Source of the DNA: Nocardiopsis metallicus
GTDB taxonomy: Bacteria > Actinomycetota > Actinomycetes > Streptosporangiales > Streptosporangiaceae
Assembly (NCBI RefSeq): GCF_014201115.1
Contig: NZ_JACHDO010000001.1
Span: 1,240,001 to 1,304,000, forward strand
Direction: 5' to 3'
DNA: 64,000 bases
Below the pieces are notes generated by a model. It did not search any database. It worked only from the letters and a program-made list of their open reading frames with translations, and was not told the DNA's origin. Each line of letters begins with the position of its first letter. Within the stretch, counting starts at the first letter, position 1. Positions 25,817 through 35,711 of the stretch are shown in pieces. The position numbers were made by a program, and so were the translations under genes.

Positions 25817-27217
25817 ATGAACACGCGGAACGTCCACACAAGAGCGCCGAGTACCCTACTCAAGGCTCTCGCCGGCCCCAGATACCTGATCTCGGCCTGG
25901 CCCTGGCGGTCCCTGGCCTACGTACTGACCACCCTGCTGGTCGGGGGCGTCCTGCTCTTCGTGGCGATACCCGTGTACATGCCCTGGACCCTCTTCGTCG
26001 CGATGACCGGTACCGGGGCCTCGACCGGCGAATTCGCCTTCGCGTTTCTCTCCGGCCTGTTCACGGTGCTCTGCTTCGCCCCGCTCGTGGCCATCCCGCT
26101 GGGCGCCCTGGAACGCCGTCGCCTGTACCTGGTCATGCCCGGAGAGAACGGCAGCGGACACCGTACGCCGCCGCCCGGCCTGTGGGGCTGGATCCGCACT
26201 CGCTACGCCGAGGCCGCGACCTGGCGCGAGGTCGCCTACGCCGCGGTCATGTTCCCGCTCGTCGGGGTCGCCTTCCTGGTGGCGTTCACCTTGGCCAGCG
26301 TCACCATCGCCCTGGCGGTCACGCCCCTCATCCTGCTCGACGAGGACGAGCCCCCCATCGCCATGGGCTGGACCACCCTCGCCACCCCACTCGAAGCACT
26401 GCCCTACGCCCTGCTCTCCCCGCTCGTGGTGGTCCTGCTGCTCTACAGCTGCGGGGCCATGTCCTACGGCCACGGCGTCATCGCCCGCGCCCTCCTGGTC
26501 GGCCCGCCCAAGGAGGAGCTGCGGGCCGAACTCGACGAGGTCACCGAGTCCCGGGCCCGCCTGGTCAACGCCTTCGAGTACGAGCGCCGCAGGATCGAAC
26601 GCGACCTGCACGACGGCGCCCAACAGCGGCTCGTGGCGCTCAGCATGGACCTGGGCATGGCCCGCATCGAACTGGAGGAGGGCTCCCCGGCCGACCGCAG
26701 GGTCGTCGCCGCCCAGGCCAAGGCCGATGAGCTCATCGACGAGATCCGCGAGCTGGTGCGCGGCATCCATCCGCGCGTGCTCACCGATCGCGGACTGCAC
26801 AACGCGCTCCAGGAGCTTGCCGACCACTGCCCGGTCCCGGTCACCGTCGAGACCGCGATCCCGTACCGGTTGCCCCCGCACGTGGAGGGCACCGCCTACT
26901 TCGTGGTCGCCGAGGCCCTGACCAACGTCTACAAGCACGCCGAGGCCACCGCCGTGACCGTCCGCGCGCACCTGGCCTCCGGCGACATCCGGGCGGTCGG
27001 GGCCGCACAGGGGACCGTTACAGCCACCCTCACGGTGGAGGTCACCGATGACGGGGTGGGCGGGGCCGACGCGGCCAGGGGCAGCGGGCTGACCGGGCTC
27101 GGTGACCGGGTGGCCGTGATGGGCGGCACAATGGGGCTCACGAGCCCCGCAGGCGGGCCGACCCGAATCCGAGTGGAGCTGCCGTGCGGACCGATTCCAG
27201 CGGACCCGACGCCGTGA
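25817..27217 (+). CDS. Sensor histidine kinase (NarL/DesK class)
   Basis: 466 residues. The N-terminal half has about four to six hydrophobic helices (PspC/DUF-type sensor region), then a HisKA_3 dimerisation helix with the phospho-acceptor H265 in [14 protein letters not shown], and an HATPase domain ([26 protein letters not shown]). Overlaps the response-regulator gene by 4 nt (GTGA). The promoter has TAGCGT 7 nt before the ATG and no ribosome site, again suggesting a leaderless transcript. Signal unknown. Confidence 0.92.
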   Translation: MNTRNVHTRAPSTLLKALAGPRYLISAWPWRSLAYVLTTLLVGGVLLFVAIPVYMPWTLFVAMTGTGASTGEFAFAFLSGLFTVLCFAPLVAIPLGALERRRLYLVMPGENGSGHRTPPPGLWGWIRTRYAEAATWREVAYAAVMFPLVGVAFLVAFTLASVTIALAVTPLILLDEDEPPIAMGWTTLATPLEALPYALLSPLVVVLLLYSCGAMSYGHGVIARALLVGPPKEELRAELDEVTESRARLVNAFEYERRRIERDLHDGAQQRLVALSMDLGMARIELEEGSPADRRVVAAQAKADELIDEIRELVRGIHPRVLTDRGLHNALQELADHCPVPVTVETAIPYRLPPHVEGTAYFVVAEALTNVYKHAEATAVTVRAHLASGDIRAVGAAQGTVTATLTVEVTDDGVGGADAARGSGLTGLGDRVAVMGGTMGLTSPAGGPTRIRVELPCGPIPADPTP

Positions 27218-27873
27218 CCCCCGTACCGACCGTGCTCGCCGAGGACGGCGTTCTGCTGCGCGAAGGCCTGGTGGGTGTCCTGGAGCGCTTCGGCTTCCCT
27301 GTCGTCGCCGCGGTCGAGGACGGCGAGGCCCTGGTCGAGGCGGTCACCGAGCACCGGCCCGGTCTGGTCGTCACCGATATCCGGATGCCCCCGGACTTCA
27401 CCGACGAGGGGCTGCGCGCCGCGGTCCGGCTGCGTCAGGAGAACCCGGGACTGGCCGTGGTGGCGCTCAGCCAGTACGTGGAACTCAGCTACGCCACCGA
27501 CCTGCTCGACTCCGGTGACGGCAAGGGCGTGGGATACCTGCTCAAACAGCGGGTGGGCGATGTCCGTGAATTCGCCTCGGTGCTGCGCAGGGTCGTGGAG
27601 GGCGCGACCTTCGTGGACCCCGAGGTCGTCCGGCAGCTGCTGCGCCGCAGCTCCGACCCGCTGGAACGGCTGACCGCAAGGGAACGCCAGGTACTGGAAC
27701 TGATGGCGGAGGGCCACTCCAACGGCGCCATCGCCCGCAAGCTGGTGGTCAGCGACGCGGCGGTGGGCAAGCACGTGGGCAACATCCTGGCCAAGCTCGA
27801 CCTGCCGCCCGACGACGACATCCATCGCCGCGTCCAGGCGGTCCTGGCCTATCTGCGCACCCAGAGCACCTGA
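27214..27873 (+). CDS. NarL/LuxR-family response regulator
   Basis: 219 residues. The receiver domain has acidic pair E10/D11, phospho-acceptor D55 in VVTDIRMP and the conserved lysine in [10 protein letters not shown]. The C-terminal LuxR-type HTH is [20 protein letters not shown]. Start taken at GTG 27214, which overlaps the kinase stop (GTGA) for translational coupling; an in-frame GTG at 27184 would overlap much more. Target genes unknown; autoregulation is likely for this class. Confidence 0.92.
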   Translation: MTPVPTVLAEDGVLLREGLVGVLERFGFPVVAAVEDGEALVEAVTEHRPGLVVTDIRMPPDFTDEGLRAAVRLRQENPGLAVVALSQYVELSYATDLLDSGDGKGVGYLLKQRVGDVREFASVLRRVVEGATFVDPEVVRQLLRRSSDPLERLTARERQVLELMAEGHSNGAIARKLVVSDAAVGKHVGNILAKLDLPPDDDIHRRVQAVLAYLRTQST

Positions 27874-28010
27874 CTCGGACCGGTCGGCCCGTGCCTGCCG
27901 GCCTCCCCGGTCAGTACACCCACCTCACGCGGCCCGGGCCGACCGGAGAGCCGGGCCCGGGCGCCTGCCCGTCCTCCGGCTTCTCCGGTGGCGCCGCGTC
28001 TCCCGTGTGT

Positions 28011-28350
28011 CTAGCGGTCCATGCTCCACTCGACGATCACCGCGGGTTCGTCGCCCTCCACCCACGCGTCGTGGCCGGGCGGGATGAACGCCACCTGGCC
28101 GGGCCCGACCCGCTGCTCCTCGCCGTCCGCGGTCCGGAACGCCAGCGTGCCCTCCATGCCCAGGCAGGTGTGGGTGCGCATGCACAGGTCGGTACCGGCC
28201 TCGGCGCCCATGTGCTCGGACCAGCGCCACCCCGGCTCCAGGGTCATCCGGTTGAGGAACTGCCCGCCCAGGTGCACGGCCTCGGTGTGCCCGTGGTCGA
28301 ACTCCACGCGGGCGTCGGTGGTCGCGAAGTCGGCCACCCGGGGAGTGTCC
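28011..28350 (-). pseudogene. C-terminal cupin half of an IS-interrupted SnoaL-cupin gene
   Basis: The frame encodes a cupin barrel: FDHGHTEAVHLGGQ, LEPGWRWSEHMG, CMRTHTCLGMEG, VGPGQVAFIPPGHDAWVEGD. It abuts the insertion sequence exactly at the 10-bp target duplication. Removing the element and one duplication joins it, in frame, to the SnoaL-like half at 29830-30213 (...DEEAPDTP + RVADFATT...). A GTG at 28337 could in principle restart translation of a 108-residue cupin, but no ribosome site precedes it. The original product was probably about 235 residues. Confidence 0.8.
28341..28350. repeat. Left copy of the 10-bp target-site duplication
   Basis: GGGAGTGTCC, identical to 29830-29839 on the other side of the element. 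Confidence 0.9.
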
Positions 28351-29829
28351 CAGGGCCCCGGAGTTCTCGCGGTTTAGATCCATACAGGCCGAGTTCGTCT
28401 GATGCCGTGTAGGTCGAGGACTTTGTCCTTGCCTGTGTGGGCTCTGCGCCCGGACTGTGTGTTCTTCCACCCCGCGGCGCTCAGCGCCTGGCGGACGATG
28501 TCGGTCAAGCAACCCAACACGACCGGGGCCGCCCCGGTGCGGGTGCGCCGGGCGTCTTCGTTGAAGGTCACGTCCCGCACGTAGTGCACCCGGTTCTCCA
28601 CCGTCCAATGACCGCGAGCGTGGGCCGCCAGTTCCGCGGGCGAGACCTGGTGGGCGTCCAGGTCGGTGACGGCGAAGACCACCTCGCGGCTGCCCTGGGC
28701 CTTGCCGTGCTCGCGGCGGTGGCGCTCGATGCGCACCACCTGTCGGGCCCCGGGAAAGGCCAGGCCCGTCACGGCGGTGACCTTCACCGACCGGTGTTCT
28801 TCGCGTCCGTGGGCGTGGGTGGGGCCCTGACTGTGGGCCACCGGTATCTGTGACCAGGGCAGAGTGGACAGCTGGGAGTGCAGCCTGGGCCGGTTGCCCT
28901 TGACATAGATCAGGTAGTGGGCGCCGCGCTCAAGGAGGTAGGTGGCGTGGTCGGCCACGGTGTGCAGGGCATCGGCGGTGATGATCGCGCCCAGGAGCTC
29001 GGTGTCGTGGAGTTGGTCGAGCAGGGCGGTGAAGGCGCTGGTCTCACCCTTCTTGTTGCCCAGCTGGGTGCAGGCGGCCACGGCGGCGTCGTGGTGGCGG
29101 GCGGCGTGCAAGGACATCGAGATCGAAGCGCGGCCCTTGCGCGGTCGGGCGCCGCGCTGGGTCTTGCCGTCCACGGCGTAGGCGGTGTGGCGTAGCCGTG
29201 GGGGTGGCATCTGGCATTGGCGGGTGCGGTGGGACCGGCGGTGTTCGCGTTCGGGTGCCCCGCCGGGGGTGCGGGCCGCACTGTGGGGTGTGGGTGGTGG
29301 GCCGGTGCGGGTGTCCAGGGTGGCCAGGCCGGCCCGGGCGAGTTGGGCGGGGTCCAGGCGGGCGAGCACCTCGCGCAGGGTGCGCTCGTCGGGGATGTGA
29401 ATCCGCCCTGTGAAAGGGCAGACGGGAAGCCCCAGGCGCAGGAGGATGGGTGGGGGTGCGTTGTGAGCCCATTCGGTGATGGCTGTGGTGGTGTTGTGGC
29501 CGGTGGTGGTCAGAGCGCACACGCTCAGGGCGAGCAAGGCGGTCAGGGGGTAGCGGCGGCCGCGTGGGTGGCGGGGGTCGTCGATGGTGGCCAGGTGGTC
29601 CATCAGGTCCGGGGTGAGCGGTTCGGCGGGATCGGTTGTGAGAACGCCTTGGGAGCGAGATGATGACACAGCGGGTGCGGAGCCTTGCGGATAGTGGTGT
29701 CTCGACAACTCCATGATCCTTCAGGCCCGTGCCCGTTTTTGCATGTCAGAACCCGGTTATGTCCTCACAGGCGGTGTAGATCCGGCGTTCGTTACTTCCC
29801 CGACAAACCGCGAGAACTCCGGGGCCCTG
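28351..29829 (-). mobile_element. ISAs1-family insertion sequence, complete
   Basis: 1479 bp with perfect 25-bp terminal inverted repeats (28351-28375 and 29805-29829, beginning CAGGGCCCCGGAGTTCTC) and a 10-bp duplication of GGGAGTGTCC outside. It carries one transposase gene. CAGGG ends and 8-10-bp duplications fit the ISAs1 family. The perfect ends, perfect duplication and intact target frame show a recent insertion. Confidence 0.93.
28374..29714 (-). CDS. ISAs1-family DDE transposase
   Basis: 446 residues. The N-terminal DDE_Tnp_1-associated domain is recognisable (IDDPRHPRGRRYPLTALLAL), then AYAVDGKTQRGA, ITADALHT, HYLIYVKGNRP and the C-terminal HWTVENRVHYVRDVTFNED block with the catalytic Glu. 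The product occupies nearly the whole element; its stop codon falls at the edge of the terminal repeat. It appears intact, so the element may still be mobile. Confidence 0.93.
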   Translation of the reverse strand: MELSRHHYPQGSAPAVSSSRSQGVLTTDPAEPLTPDLMDHLATIDDPRHPRGRRYPLTALLALSVCALTTTGHNTTTAITEWAHNAPPPILLRLGLPVCPFTGRIHIPDERTLREVLARLDPAQLARAGLATLDTRTGPPPTPHSAARTPGGAPEREHRRSHRTRQCQMPPPRLRHTAYAVDGKTQRGARPRKGRASISMSLHAARHHDAAVAACTQLGNKKGETSAFTALLDQLHDTELLGAIITADALHTVADHATYLLERGAHYLIYVKGNRPRLHSQLSTLPWSQIPVAHSQGPTHAHGREEHRSVKVTAVTGLAFPGARQVVRIERHRREHGKAQGSREVVFAVTDLDAHQVSPAELAAHARGHWTVENRVHYVRDVTFNEDARRTRTGAAPVVLGCLTDIVRQALSAAGWKNTQSGRRAHTGKDKVLDLHGIRRTRPVWI

Positions 29830-30213
29830 GGGAGTGTCCGGGGCCTCCTCGTCCCAGGCCTGGACGGTCGACTGGTGGGTGATCCGGCCGTCGGTCAGGT
29901 CCAGCATGGTCATGCTCATGACCGTGAGGCCGTCCGGGTAGGTACAGCGCTCCGTGTAGGCGGCGTGGTCGCCCTCCATGACGCACTGGAGGATCTCGTG
30001 GTCGGTGTCCGTCGAGTACACCTGCCGCATGTAGTACTCGATGGAGTCGCGCCCGTGGATGACGGTGGGCGCGCTGGGCGGGGTACGGCGGTCGACGGTC
30101 TCGATGTCGGCGTCGTCGGCGAACTGGCTGATGAGGGTGTCGGTGTCACCCTCCTCCAGGGCTCGCCGGAAGGTATCGAGGTCGAAACCGGATCCGCTGC
30201 TCGTGGTGGCCAT
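29746..30213 (-). pseudogene. N-terminal SnoaL-like half of the IS-interrupted gene
   Basis: From ATG 30213 (GGAAGGAGT 8 nt upstream) the frame encodes a SnoaL/NTF2-like cone-barrel domain (FRRALEEGDTDTLISQFADD, HGRDSIEYYMRQVYS, MLDLTDGRITHQSTVQAWDE). Native sequence ends at 29830; the frame then runs into the insertion sequence and gains a foreign tail (GPGVLAVCRG...) before stopping at 29746. SnoaL-like proteins are isomerases, hydrolases or ligand carriers; the fusion with a cupin suggests a small-molecule enzyme. Confidence 0.8.
29830..29839. repeat. Right copy of the 10-bp target-site duplication
   Basis: GGGAGTGTCC, identical to 28341-28350. Confidence 0.9.
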
Positions 30214-30535
30214 GGTGCGGACTCCTTCCGCGAAGAACGGGAAACCTGCGAGGGAGAGGGCCGCCGCCGGGAACGGGGCGATCTGCTTTCCACCCTCCAC
30301 CCGCACCAGCTCAGGGTTCGCTCAAGCGCGGGTCACGGATCGGTGTGCCCGCCTCGGCCGACTCGCTGACCGGCCCGGCCACCCCGCCAGCCGATCCGGC
30401 GGATCGGCCCGGGGAAGCGGACGTATCGTGGAAGTGCTCTGCCACAAGGTTTCTCGTCACACGGTTTTCTTGCAACACGGTGCGAAACCCGGGTGAACCC
30501 TCGCCCGGCCCCCACGCAACCCCGGAGGAGACAGG
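30214..30535. other. Intergenic region, promoters of the divergent genes
   Basis: 322 bp between the start of the interrupted SnoaL-cupin gene and the start of the MpaB-type gene. It must hold both promoters. I see no clear palindrome, RNA or small gene in it. Confidence 0.5.
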
Positions 30536-31465
30536 ATGCAGCCTACGGTCGCGGCCCCCGAGAGCGTCACCTGGAGAGTGCACCTGGACCGTTCGATGTG
30601 GGTGGCGGGCGTGCGCGCCCTGATGCTCCAGGCACTGCACCCGATCGCCATGCAGGGGGTCTGGCAGCGTTCCGACTTTCGAACCGACCCCACCGGCCGC
30701 CTGCTGCGCACCGCCCACTTCGTGGCGGTGACCACCTACGGCAGTCTGTCCGAGGCCGACACCCTCGGCGAGCACATCCGCCGCGTCCACCGCTCGCTGA
30801 GCTTCACCGACCCCGCCACCGGCAGGCTCCACCGGGTCGACCAGCACGACCTGCTCGTGTGGGTGCACTGCGCCGAGGTCACCTCCTACCTGGAGACCTG
30901 CCACCGGGCGGGGCTCGAACTCAGCACCGCCGACCTCGACCGCTACCTCGACGAACAGGCGCACACCGCCACCTACGTCGGTCTGGACCCGAGCGACGTT
31001 CCCCGCAACGTCGCCGACATGCGGCGCTACCTCGCCAAGGTCCGACCGAGCCTGAGCGTGACCCCCGAGGCCCGCCAGGCGGTGCGCTTCCTGCTCTGGC
31101 CCAAGGTCCCCGAACAACTCGCCTGGCTGGCCCCGCTCAAACCGCTCTGGTTCCCGGTGGGCGCGCTGTCCTACGCCACCCTGCCCGCCTGGGCGCGCCG
31201 CGCCTACGGCATGCTCCCGGAACCGCCCGGAGCTGATCCGGTGGCCACCGCGGGCCTGAGGGCGCTGCGCTCAGGGCTCAACCGGATCCCCGAGCGCTAC
31301 TACAACCTGATCTTCGACGAGGCCACGGTACGCAGCGCGGACGAGGCCAGAGAGCGGCTCCTGGCGGCCGGATACCAGGTGGAGAACGGATTCCGGGCCC
31401 TGCGGTCCCGCACCACCTTCCGCCCCCCGGACGCCCCCGCCCAGCGGATCCCCGCCAAGGCCTGA
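30536..31465 (+). CDS. Oxygenase MpaB family protein (DUF2236)
   Basis: 309 residues. Blocks WVAGVRALMLQALHPIAMQGV, TYGSLSEADTLGEHIRRVHR and HDLLVWVHCAEVTSYLETCH are characteristic of the DUF2236 family, a haem-b-binding all-helical fold that includes latex-clearing protein Lcp and the mycophenolic-acid oxygenase MpaB. Probably a haem oxygenase with unknown substrate. GGAGGAG ribosome site. Confidence 0.88.
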   Translation: MQPTVAAPESVTWRVHLDRSMWVAGVRALMLQALHPIAMQGVWQRSDFRTDPTGRLLRTAHFVAVTTYGSLSEADTLGEHIRRVHRSLSFTDPATGRLHRVDQHDLLVWVHCAEVTSYLETCHRAGLELSTADLDRYLDEQAHTATYVGLDPSDVPRNVADMRRYLAKVRPSLSVTPEARQAVRFLLWPKVPEQLAWLAPLKPLWFPVGALSYATLPAWARRAYGMLPEPPGADPVATAGLRALRSGLNRIPERYYNLIFDEATVRSADEARERLLAAGYQVENGFRALRSRTTFRPPDAPAQRIPAKA

Positions 31466-31483
31466 GCACCACCCGGAACAGTC

Positions 31484-31511
31484 GGGGCGGGCGGGAATCC
31501 CCGCCCGCCCC
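31484..31511. terminator. Convergent hairpin terminator
   Basis: Perfect 12-bp stem GGGGCGGGCGGG (31484-31495) / CCCGCCCGCCCC (31500-31511), 4-nt loop, between the convergent MpaB-type and aminotransferase genes. Confidence 0.75.
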
Positions 31512-31600
31512 CGGCTCGGCTGTCAGAGCCGATCCAGCGGTCCGGCTACTCCATCGCTTTGTCGAGCGTGCAAACCTGGACTTTCAGGACCGGGGTCCCT

Positions 31601-32698
31601 TCACCGGTCCAGGACGCGGCGCAGGGCGGCCAGGGCCAGCTCGGCACGGTCCAGGCGGGCGTTGTGGCCCATCAGGCCGATGCGCCACACCGTCGCCGCG
31701 TAGGGGCCCACGCCCGCGCCGATCTCCAGGCCGTACTCGCGCAGCAGCCGCTCGCGCACCTTGCCCGAGTCCACGCCCTCCGGTACGCGCACCGACGTCA
31801 GCTGCGACAGGCGGTGGCCCTCGGCGGCGAACAGCTCCAGGCCCATCTCCAGCAGTCCTTCGCGCAGCCGCGCACCAGCCGCCTCGTGGCGGGCCGCCAC
31901 GGCCTCCAGGCCCTCCTCCTCGATCCGGGCCAGCCCCGCGTCCAGGGAAGCCACCATCGCGGTCGGCGCGGTGTGGTGGTAGGCGCGCCCACCCGGGCCG
32001 CCGCGCACGTAGGCGCCCAGCAGGCCGAGGTCGACGTACCACACGGGCGGGGCCTGCACCCGGCGCTCCCAGGCCCGCTCGGAGAAGGTGAAGGGCGCCA
32101 GCCCCGGGGCCACGCCCAGGCACTTCTGCGTGCCGGAGTAGGCGATGTCCACCTTCCACTCGTCCAGGGCCATCGGCATGCCGCCCAGGGAGGTGACGCA
32201 GTCGGCCAGCAGCAGGGTGTCGTCCGAACGCTCGCGCAAGGCGCGGCCCAGGGCTCCGATGTCGCTGACCACGCCGGTGGAGGTCTCCGCGTGCACCGCC
32301 GCCACGATCCTCGGCGCGGGGTGGGCGTCCAGGACGCGCTGGACGTCCACGGGCCGGCCCCACTCGTGGTCCACCCGGACCACCTCGGCGCCGTAACGCC
32401 CGGCCACCTCGCACATCCGCTCGCCGAACAGCCCGTTCACGGCCACGACCACCACGTCACCGTCGCGAACGGTGTTGGCGAAGGCGGTCTCCATCCCGAG
32501 CGAACCGGTGCCGGACAGGGGCAGTGTGAGCGGGTTCTCCGTGCCCCACAGGGAACGCAGTCGCCCGCAGGCGCGTTCCAGCAGGGTGATGAATTCGGGG
32601 TCCAGGTGACCCAGCAGGGGAGCGGCCAGACCCAGAGTCGCCTCCGGGTACGGATTGCTCGGGCCCGGGCCCAACAGGGTGCGTTCGCTGACTGACAT
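31601..32698 (-). CDS. Class V aminotransferase (alanine/serine-glyoxylate type)
   Basis: 365 residues, fold-type I PLP enzyme. The PLP lysine is K192 in SGTQKCLG; LSGTGSLGMETAF binds the cofactor phosphate and VHAETSTGV is the family motif for pyruvate/alanine-glyoxylate aminotransferases. It transfers amino groups from Ala or Ser to glyoxylate and might serve glycine supply. Single gene on the minus strand. Confidence 0.92.
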   Translation of the reverse strand: MSVSERTLLGPGPSNPYPEATLGLAAPLLGHLDPEFITLLERACGRLRSLWGTENPLTLPLSGTGSLGMETAFANTVRDGDVVVVAVNGLFGERMCEVAGRYGAEVVRVDHEWGRPVDVQRVLDAHPAPRIVAAVHAETSTGVVSDIGALGRALRERSDDTLLLADCVTSLGGMPMALDEWKVDIAYSGTQKCLGVAPGLAPFTFSERAWERRVQAPPVWYVDLGLLGAYVRGGPGGRAYHHTAPTAMVASLDAGLARIEEEGLEAVAARHEAAGARLREGLLEMGLELFAAEGHRLSQLTSVRVPEGVDSGKVRERLLREYGLEIGAGVGPYAATVWRIGLMGHNARLDRAELALAALRRVLDR

Positions 32699-32849
32699 GC
32701 TCGAACACTAGCCGGAACGCCGTGACCCCACCGAAACGGGGGTGTCGTCTGCGTGAAGCTCGCACCCCGGTGCGCGACTCCGCGGAGTTCGCGACGGGCC
32801 GTAGGATTCCGGCGGGCGAACGGACGTGACGCGTGTGAGAGGGACACCG

Positions 32850-33437
32850 ATGACCGAGACCAACACCAGGGCGGATGCCGGAACGGGCACCGGCGGAGCG
32901 GGCGGCGCCGACGTGCACACCGGCGCCGTGCGCATGCTGCGGGTGCCCCATGACGACCCCCGGGTGGCGGGCCTGCTCGCCGGGCTCATGGAGGAGTACA
33001 CCGAGCGTTACGGGGCCGAGGGGGCCGCAAACGAGCTCAGCCGCTACCCGGTCACCGAGTTCGTCGCCCCGCACGGATGCCTGGTCCTGGCCGAACTCGA
33101 CGGCGAGGTCGTCGCCGGAGGGGCTCTGCGCCCCTACCGCAAGGGCCGGGTCGACCAGGCCGACACCGTCGAGTTCAAACGCGTCTGGACCTCCGCCCGG
33201 CACCGGCGGCGCGGGCTGGGACGGCAGATCATGACCGCCCTGGAAGAGGCCGCGCGCGACCTCGGATACACCCGGGTCATGCTGTTCACCGGACCCTCCC
33301 AGCCCGAGGCGGTCGCCCTGTACGAGCGGATCGGCTACCGGTGGGTGGACCCGACCACGGTCGAGGACCTCCCCTACCCCAAGGCGATCCCCTTCGCCCA
33401 CGACCTGCGGAACCGAACCCCACAGCCGTTGGCCTGA
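32850..33437 (+). CDS. GNAT family N-acetyltransferase
   Basis: 195 residues. After a Gly/Thr-rich N-terminus of about 30 residues, the GNAT core shows the acetyl-CoA loop RHRRRGLGRQIMTALEEAA and the C-terminal YERIGYRWVD motif. Substrate unknown. Start at ATG 32850 behind GAGAGGG. Confidence 0.88.
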   Translation: MTETNTRADAGTGTGGAGGADVHTGAVRMLRVPHDDPRVAGLLAGLMEEYTERYGAEGAANELSRYPVTEFVAPHGCLVLAELDGEVVAGGALRPYRKGRVDQADTVEFKRVWTSARHRRRGLGRQIMTALEEAARDLGYTRVMLFTGPSQPEAVALYERIGYRWVDPTTVEDLPYPKAIPFAHDLRNRTPQPLA

Positions 33438-33675
33438 CCGGAGCTGTCCGGCCGGAGCTACCTGGCCGCAGCCGCCTGGTCGGGAGCTCCCAGCCGGGCA
33501 TGACCCGTGCGGGCCGGACGTTATGGGGAGCGCTATGTCCGGGGAACGGACAGGGGTACGAACACCCCCGTACGATGGAGGAAACGGCCAGGCCGAAGGC
33601 CCCGGCCAGGTTGCCGGTCCTCGCCAGCGGCCAGGCCGCCCCGCACCTTTTCGACCAACTCTGGAGAGTCACAAC

Positions 33676-35169
33676 GTGAGCGAGCAGCAGCGTCCCGAGG
33701 CCGAGGCGAACGCCCCCGTGTTCAGTCCACGAAAGAACGGCCAGGCGCAGTCGGTCTCCGACGAGCTCGCCGCGTGGATGACCACCGGCTGGGCCGACAC
33801 CGAGCTGCGCGACCTGGAGCCGATCGAGCAGGCCGAGCACACCGCCCGCCGCCGCGCCGCGCTCAGCGCCGCCTTCCCCGGCGACCGCCTGGTCATCCCG
33901 TCCGGCCAGCTCCTGACCCGCTCCAACGACACCGAGTACCCCTTCCGGGCCGCCACCAACTACGCCTACCTGACCGGCGACACCACCGACGGCAACTGCC
34001 TGGTGCTCACCCCCCGGGCCGACGGCGGCCACGACGTGGTCCTCTACCTCAAGCCGCGCTCCAACCGCGACAACGGCGAATTCTGGCTCGGCGGCTACGG
34101 CGAGCTGTGGACCGGCCGCCGCAACAGCCTCGGCGAGGCCTCCGACCTGCTCGGCGTACCCACCGCCGACGTGCGCACCCTGCCCGGGGCCCTGCGCGCC
34201 GACGCCTCGGTCACCACCCGTATCGTGCGCGGCCACGACGCCGAGCTCGACGCCCTGGTGGACGAGCTGCGCGCCGACGCCGACGACCAGGCCCGCGCCA
34301 AGTCCGCTCAGCTGGACGAGGACCTCGGCGTCGCCCTGGCCGACCACCGCCTGGTCAAGGACGAGTGGGAGATCGCCCAGCTCCAGCTGGCCGTGGACGC
34401 CACCGTGCGCGGCTTCGGCGACGTGGCCAAGGCTCTACCGCAGGCCAAGGACACCTCCGAGCGTTTCGTGGAGGGCACGTTCTTCCTGCGCGCCCGCGTG
34501 GAGGGCAACGACGTCGGCTACGGCACCATCGCCGCCTCCGGCGCCAACGCCACCACCCTGCACTGGACCCGCAACGACGGCCCGGTTCGCGATGGCGACC
34601 TGCTCCTGCTGGACGCCGGCGTGGAGACCACCACCCTCTACACGGCCGACGTCACCCGCACCATGCCGGTCTCGGGCACCTTCACCGACATCCAGCGCAG
34701 GGTCTACGACCTGGTGTACGAGGCGCAGGAGGCCGGAATCGCGGCCGTGGCCCCGGGGCGGCCCTTCAAGGCCTTCCACGAGGCCTCCCAGCGCGTCCTC
34801 GCCGAGGGCCTGGTCGAGTGGGGCCTGCTGGAGGGCCCGGTCGACCGCGTCCTGGAGCTGGGCCTGCAGCGCCGTTACACCCTGCACGGCACCGGTCACA
34901 TGCTCGGTCTGGACGTGCACGACTGCGCGGTCTCCCGCCAGGAGGTGCACCTGTACGGCGAGCTCAAGCCGGGCATGGTGCTCACCGTCGAGCCGGGCCT
35001 GTACTTCCAGCCGGACGACCTCACCGTCCCCGGGGAGCTGCGCGGCATCGGCGTGCGCATCGAGGACGACGTCCTGGTCACCGAGGAGGGCCGCACGGTC
35101 ATGTCGGCCGGTCTGCCGCGTTCTGCCGTCGACGTCGAGGCCTGGCTGGCCGAGCGACTTCCGCGCTGA
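33676..35169 (+). CDS. Xaa-Pro aminopeptidase (aminopeptidase P family, M24B)
   Basis: 497 residues. An N-terminal creatinase-like domain (about 40-210) is followed by the pita-bread catalytic domain with the dinuclear metal ligands D313 (LLLDAGVE), D325 (TADVTR), histidine in GTGHMLGLDVHD, and glutamates in TVEPGLYF and RIEDDVLV. It removes N-terminal residues preceding proline, in the cytosol. GTG start with GGAGAG upstream. A 20-bp hairpin follows. Confidence 0.93.
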   Translation: MSEQQRPEAEANAPVFSPRKNGQAQSVSDELAAWMTTGWADTELRDLEPIEQAEHTARRRAALSAAFPGDRLVIPSGQLLTRSNDTEYPFRAATNYAYLTGDTTDGNCLVLTPRADGGHDVVLYLKPRSNRDNGEFWLGGYGELWTGRRNSLGEASDLLGVPTADVRTLPGALRADASVTTRIVRGHDAELDALVDELRADADDQARAKSAQLDEDLGVALADHRLVKDEWEIAQLQLAVDATVRGFGDVAKALPQAKDTSERFVEGTFFLRARVEGNDVGYGTIAASGANATTLHWTRNDGPVRDGDLLLLDAGVETTTLYTADVTRTMPVSGTFTDIQRRVYDLVYEAQEAGIAAVAPGRPFKAFHEASQRVLAEGLVEWGLLEGPVDRVLELGLQRRYTLHGTGHMLGLDVHDCAVSRQEVHLYGELKPGMVLTVEPGLYFQPDDLTVPGELRGIGVRIEDDVLVTEEGRTVMSAGLPRSAVDVEAWLAERLPR

Positions 35170-35179
35170 CCGGTCGCGT

Positions 35180-35230
35180 CGGGTGTCGGCGGGCCGCCTC
35201 CCCCGGGGAAAGGCGGCCCGCCGACACCCG
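35180..35230 (+). terminator. Long hairpin terminator
   Basis: Perfect 20-bp stem (35180-35199 with 35211-35230) and 11-nt loop, 10 nt after the aminopeptidase stop. It also lies downstream of the convergent GNAT gene. Confidence 0.85.
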
Positions 35231-35285
35231 TCCGCCACGAGGGCGGCCCCGGCGCCGCCCGGTATGCGGAGCCGGGGCCCGACCC

Positions 35286-35711
35286 TCACGCGAAGCGCAC
35301 GAACGAACGCAACGGCGGGGCGTGGTCGTGGACCTCCACGAACCCCAGGCTCTCGTAGAAGGCGCGTTGCCGGTCCTCCTCATCGGTGACCAGCACCCGC
35401 TGGCGTACCCCGGCGTAGCCCGCGAACAGCTCGTCCAGTAGCTGTCGGCCCACCCCGCGGCGCTGCTCGTCCGGGTGCACCAGCACGTCCTGGAGGTAGA
35501 CGATCGTGGCGCCGTCGGAGATCGACCGGGCCAAACCCACGAGCTCCCCCTCCCGTCGGGCGCTCACCAGCCGGTGCGACCCGGCCAGTGCCCGCAGGAG
35601 CACCTCCGGGGACTCGGTATAGGCGCTCCACCCCACCGAGCGGTACAGGGCGAGCACCTCCTCGCGCTCAAGCTCGTCCGCCGCACACACCGTCACCCGG
35701 AACTCCGACAC
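35286..35711 (-). CDS. GNAT family N-acetyltransferase
   Basis: 141 residues with the acetyl-CoA loop HPDEQRRGVGRQLLDELF and C-terminal RQRAFYESLGFVEVHD. The N-terminal YRSVGWSAYTESPE resembles small GNATs that acetylate amines or amino acids. GTG start at 35711 with an AGGGG ribosome site. Confidence 0.88.
   Translation of the reverse strand: MSEFRVTVCAADELEREEVLALYRSVGWSAYTESPEVLLRALAGSHRLVSARREGELVGLARSISDGATIVYLQDVLVHPDEQRRGVGRQLLDELFAGYAGVRQRVLVTDEEDRQRAFYESLGFVEVHDHAPPLRSFVRFA

Noticed and set aside
26182..26730. Long alternative frames in the histidine kinase and similar shadows throughout high-GC genes
   Set aside because: They are antisense or shifted translations of clearly assigned genes with Arg/Pro/Gly-rich composition.
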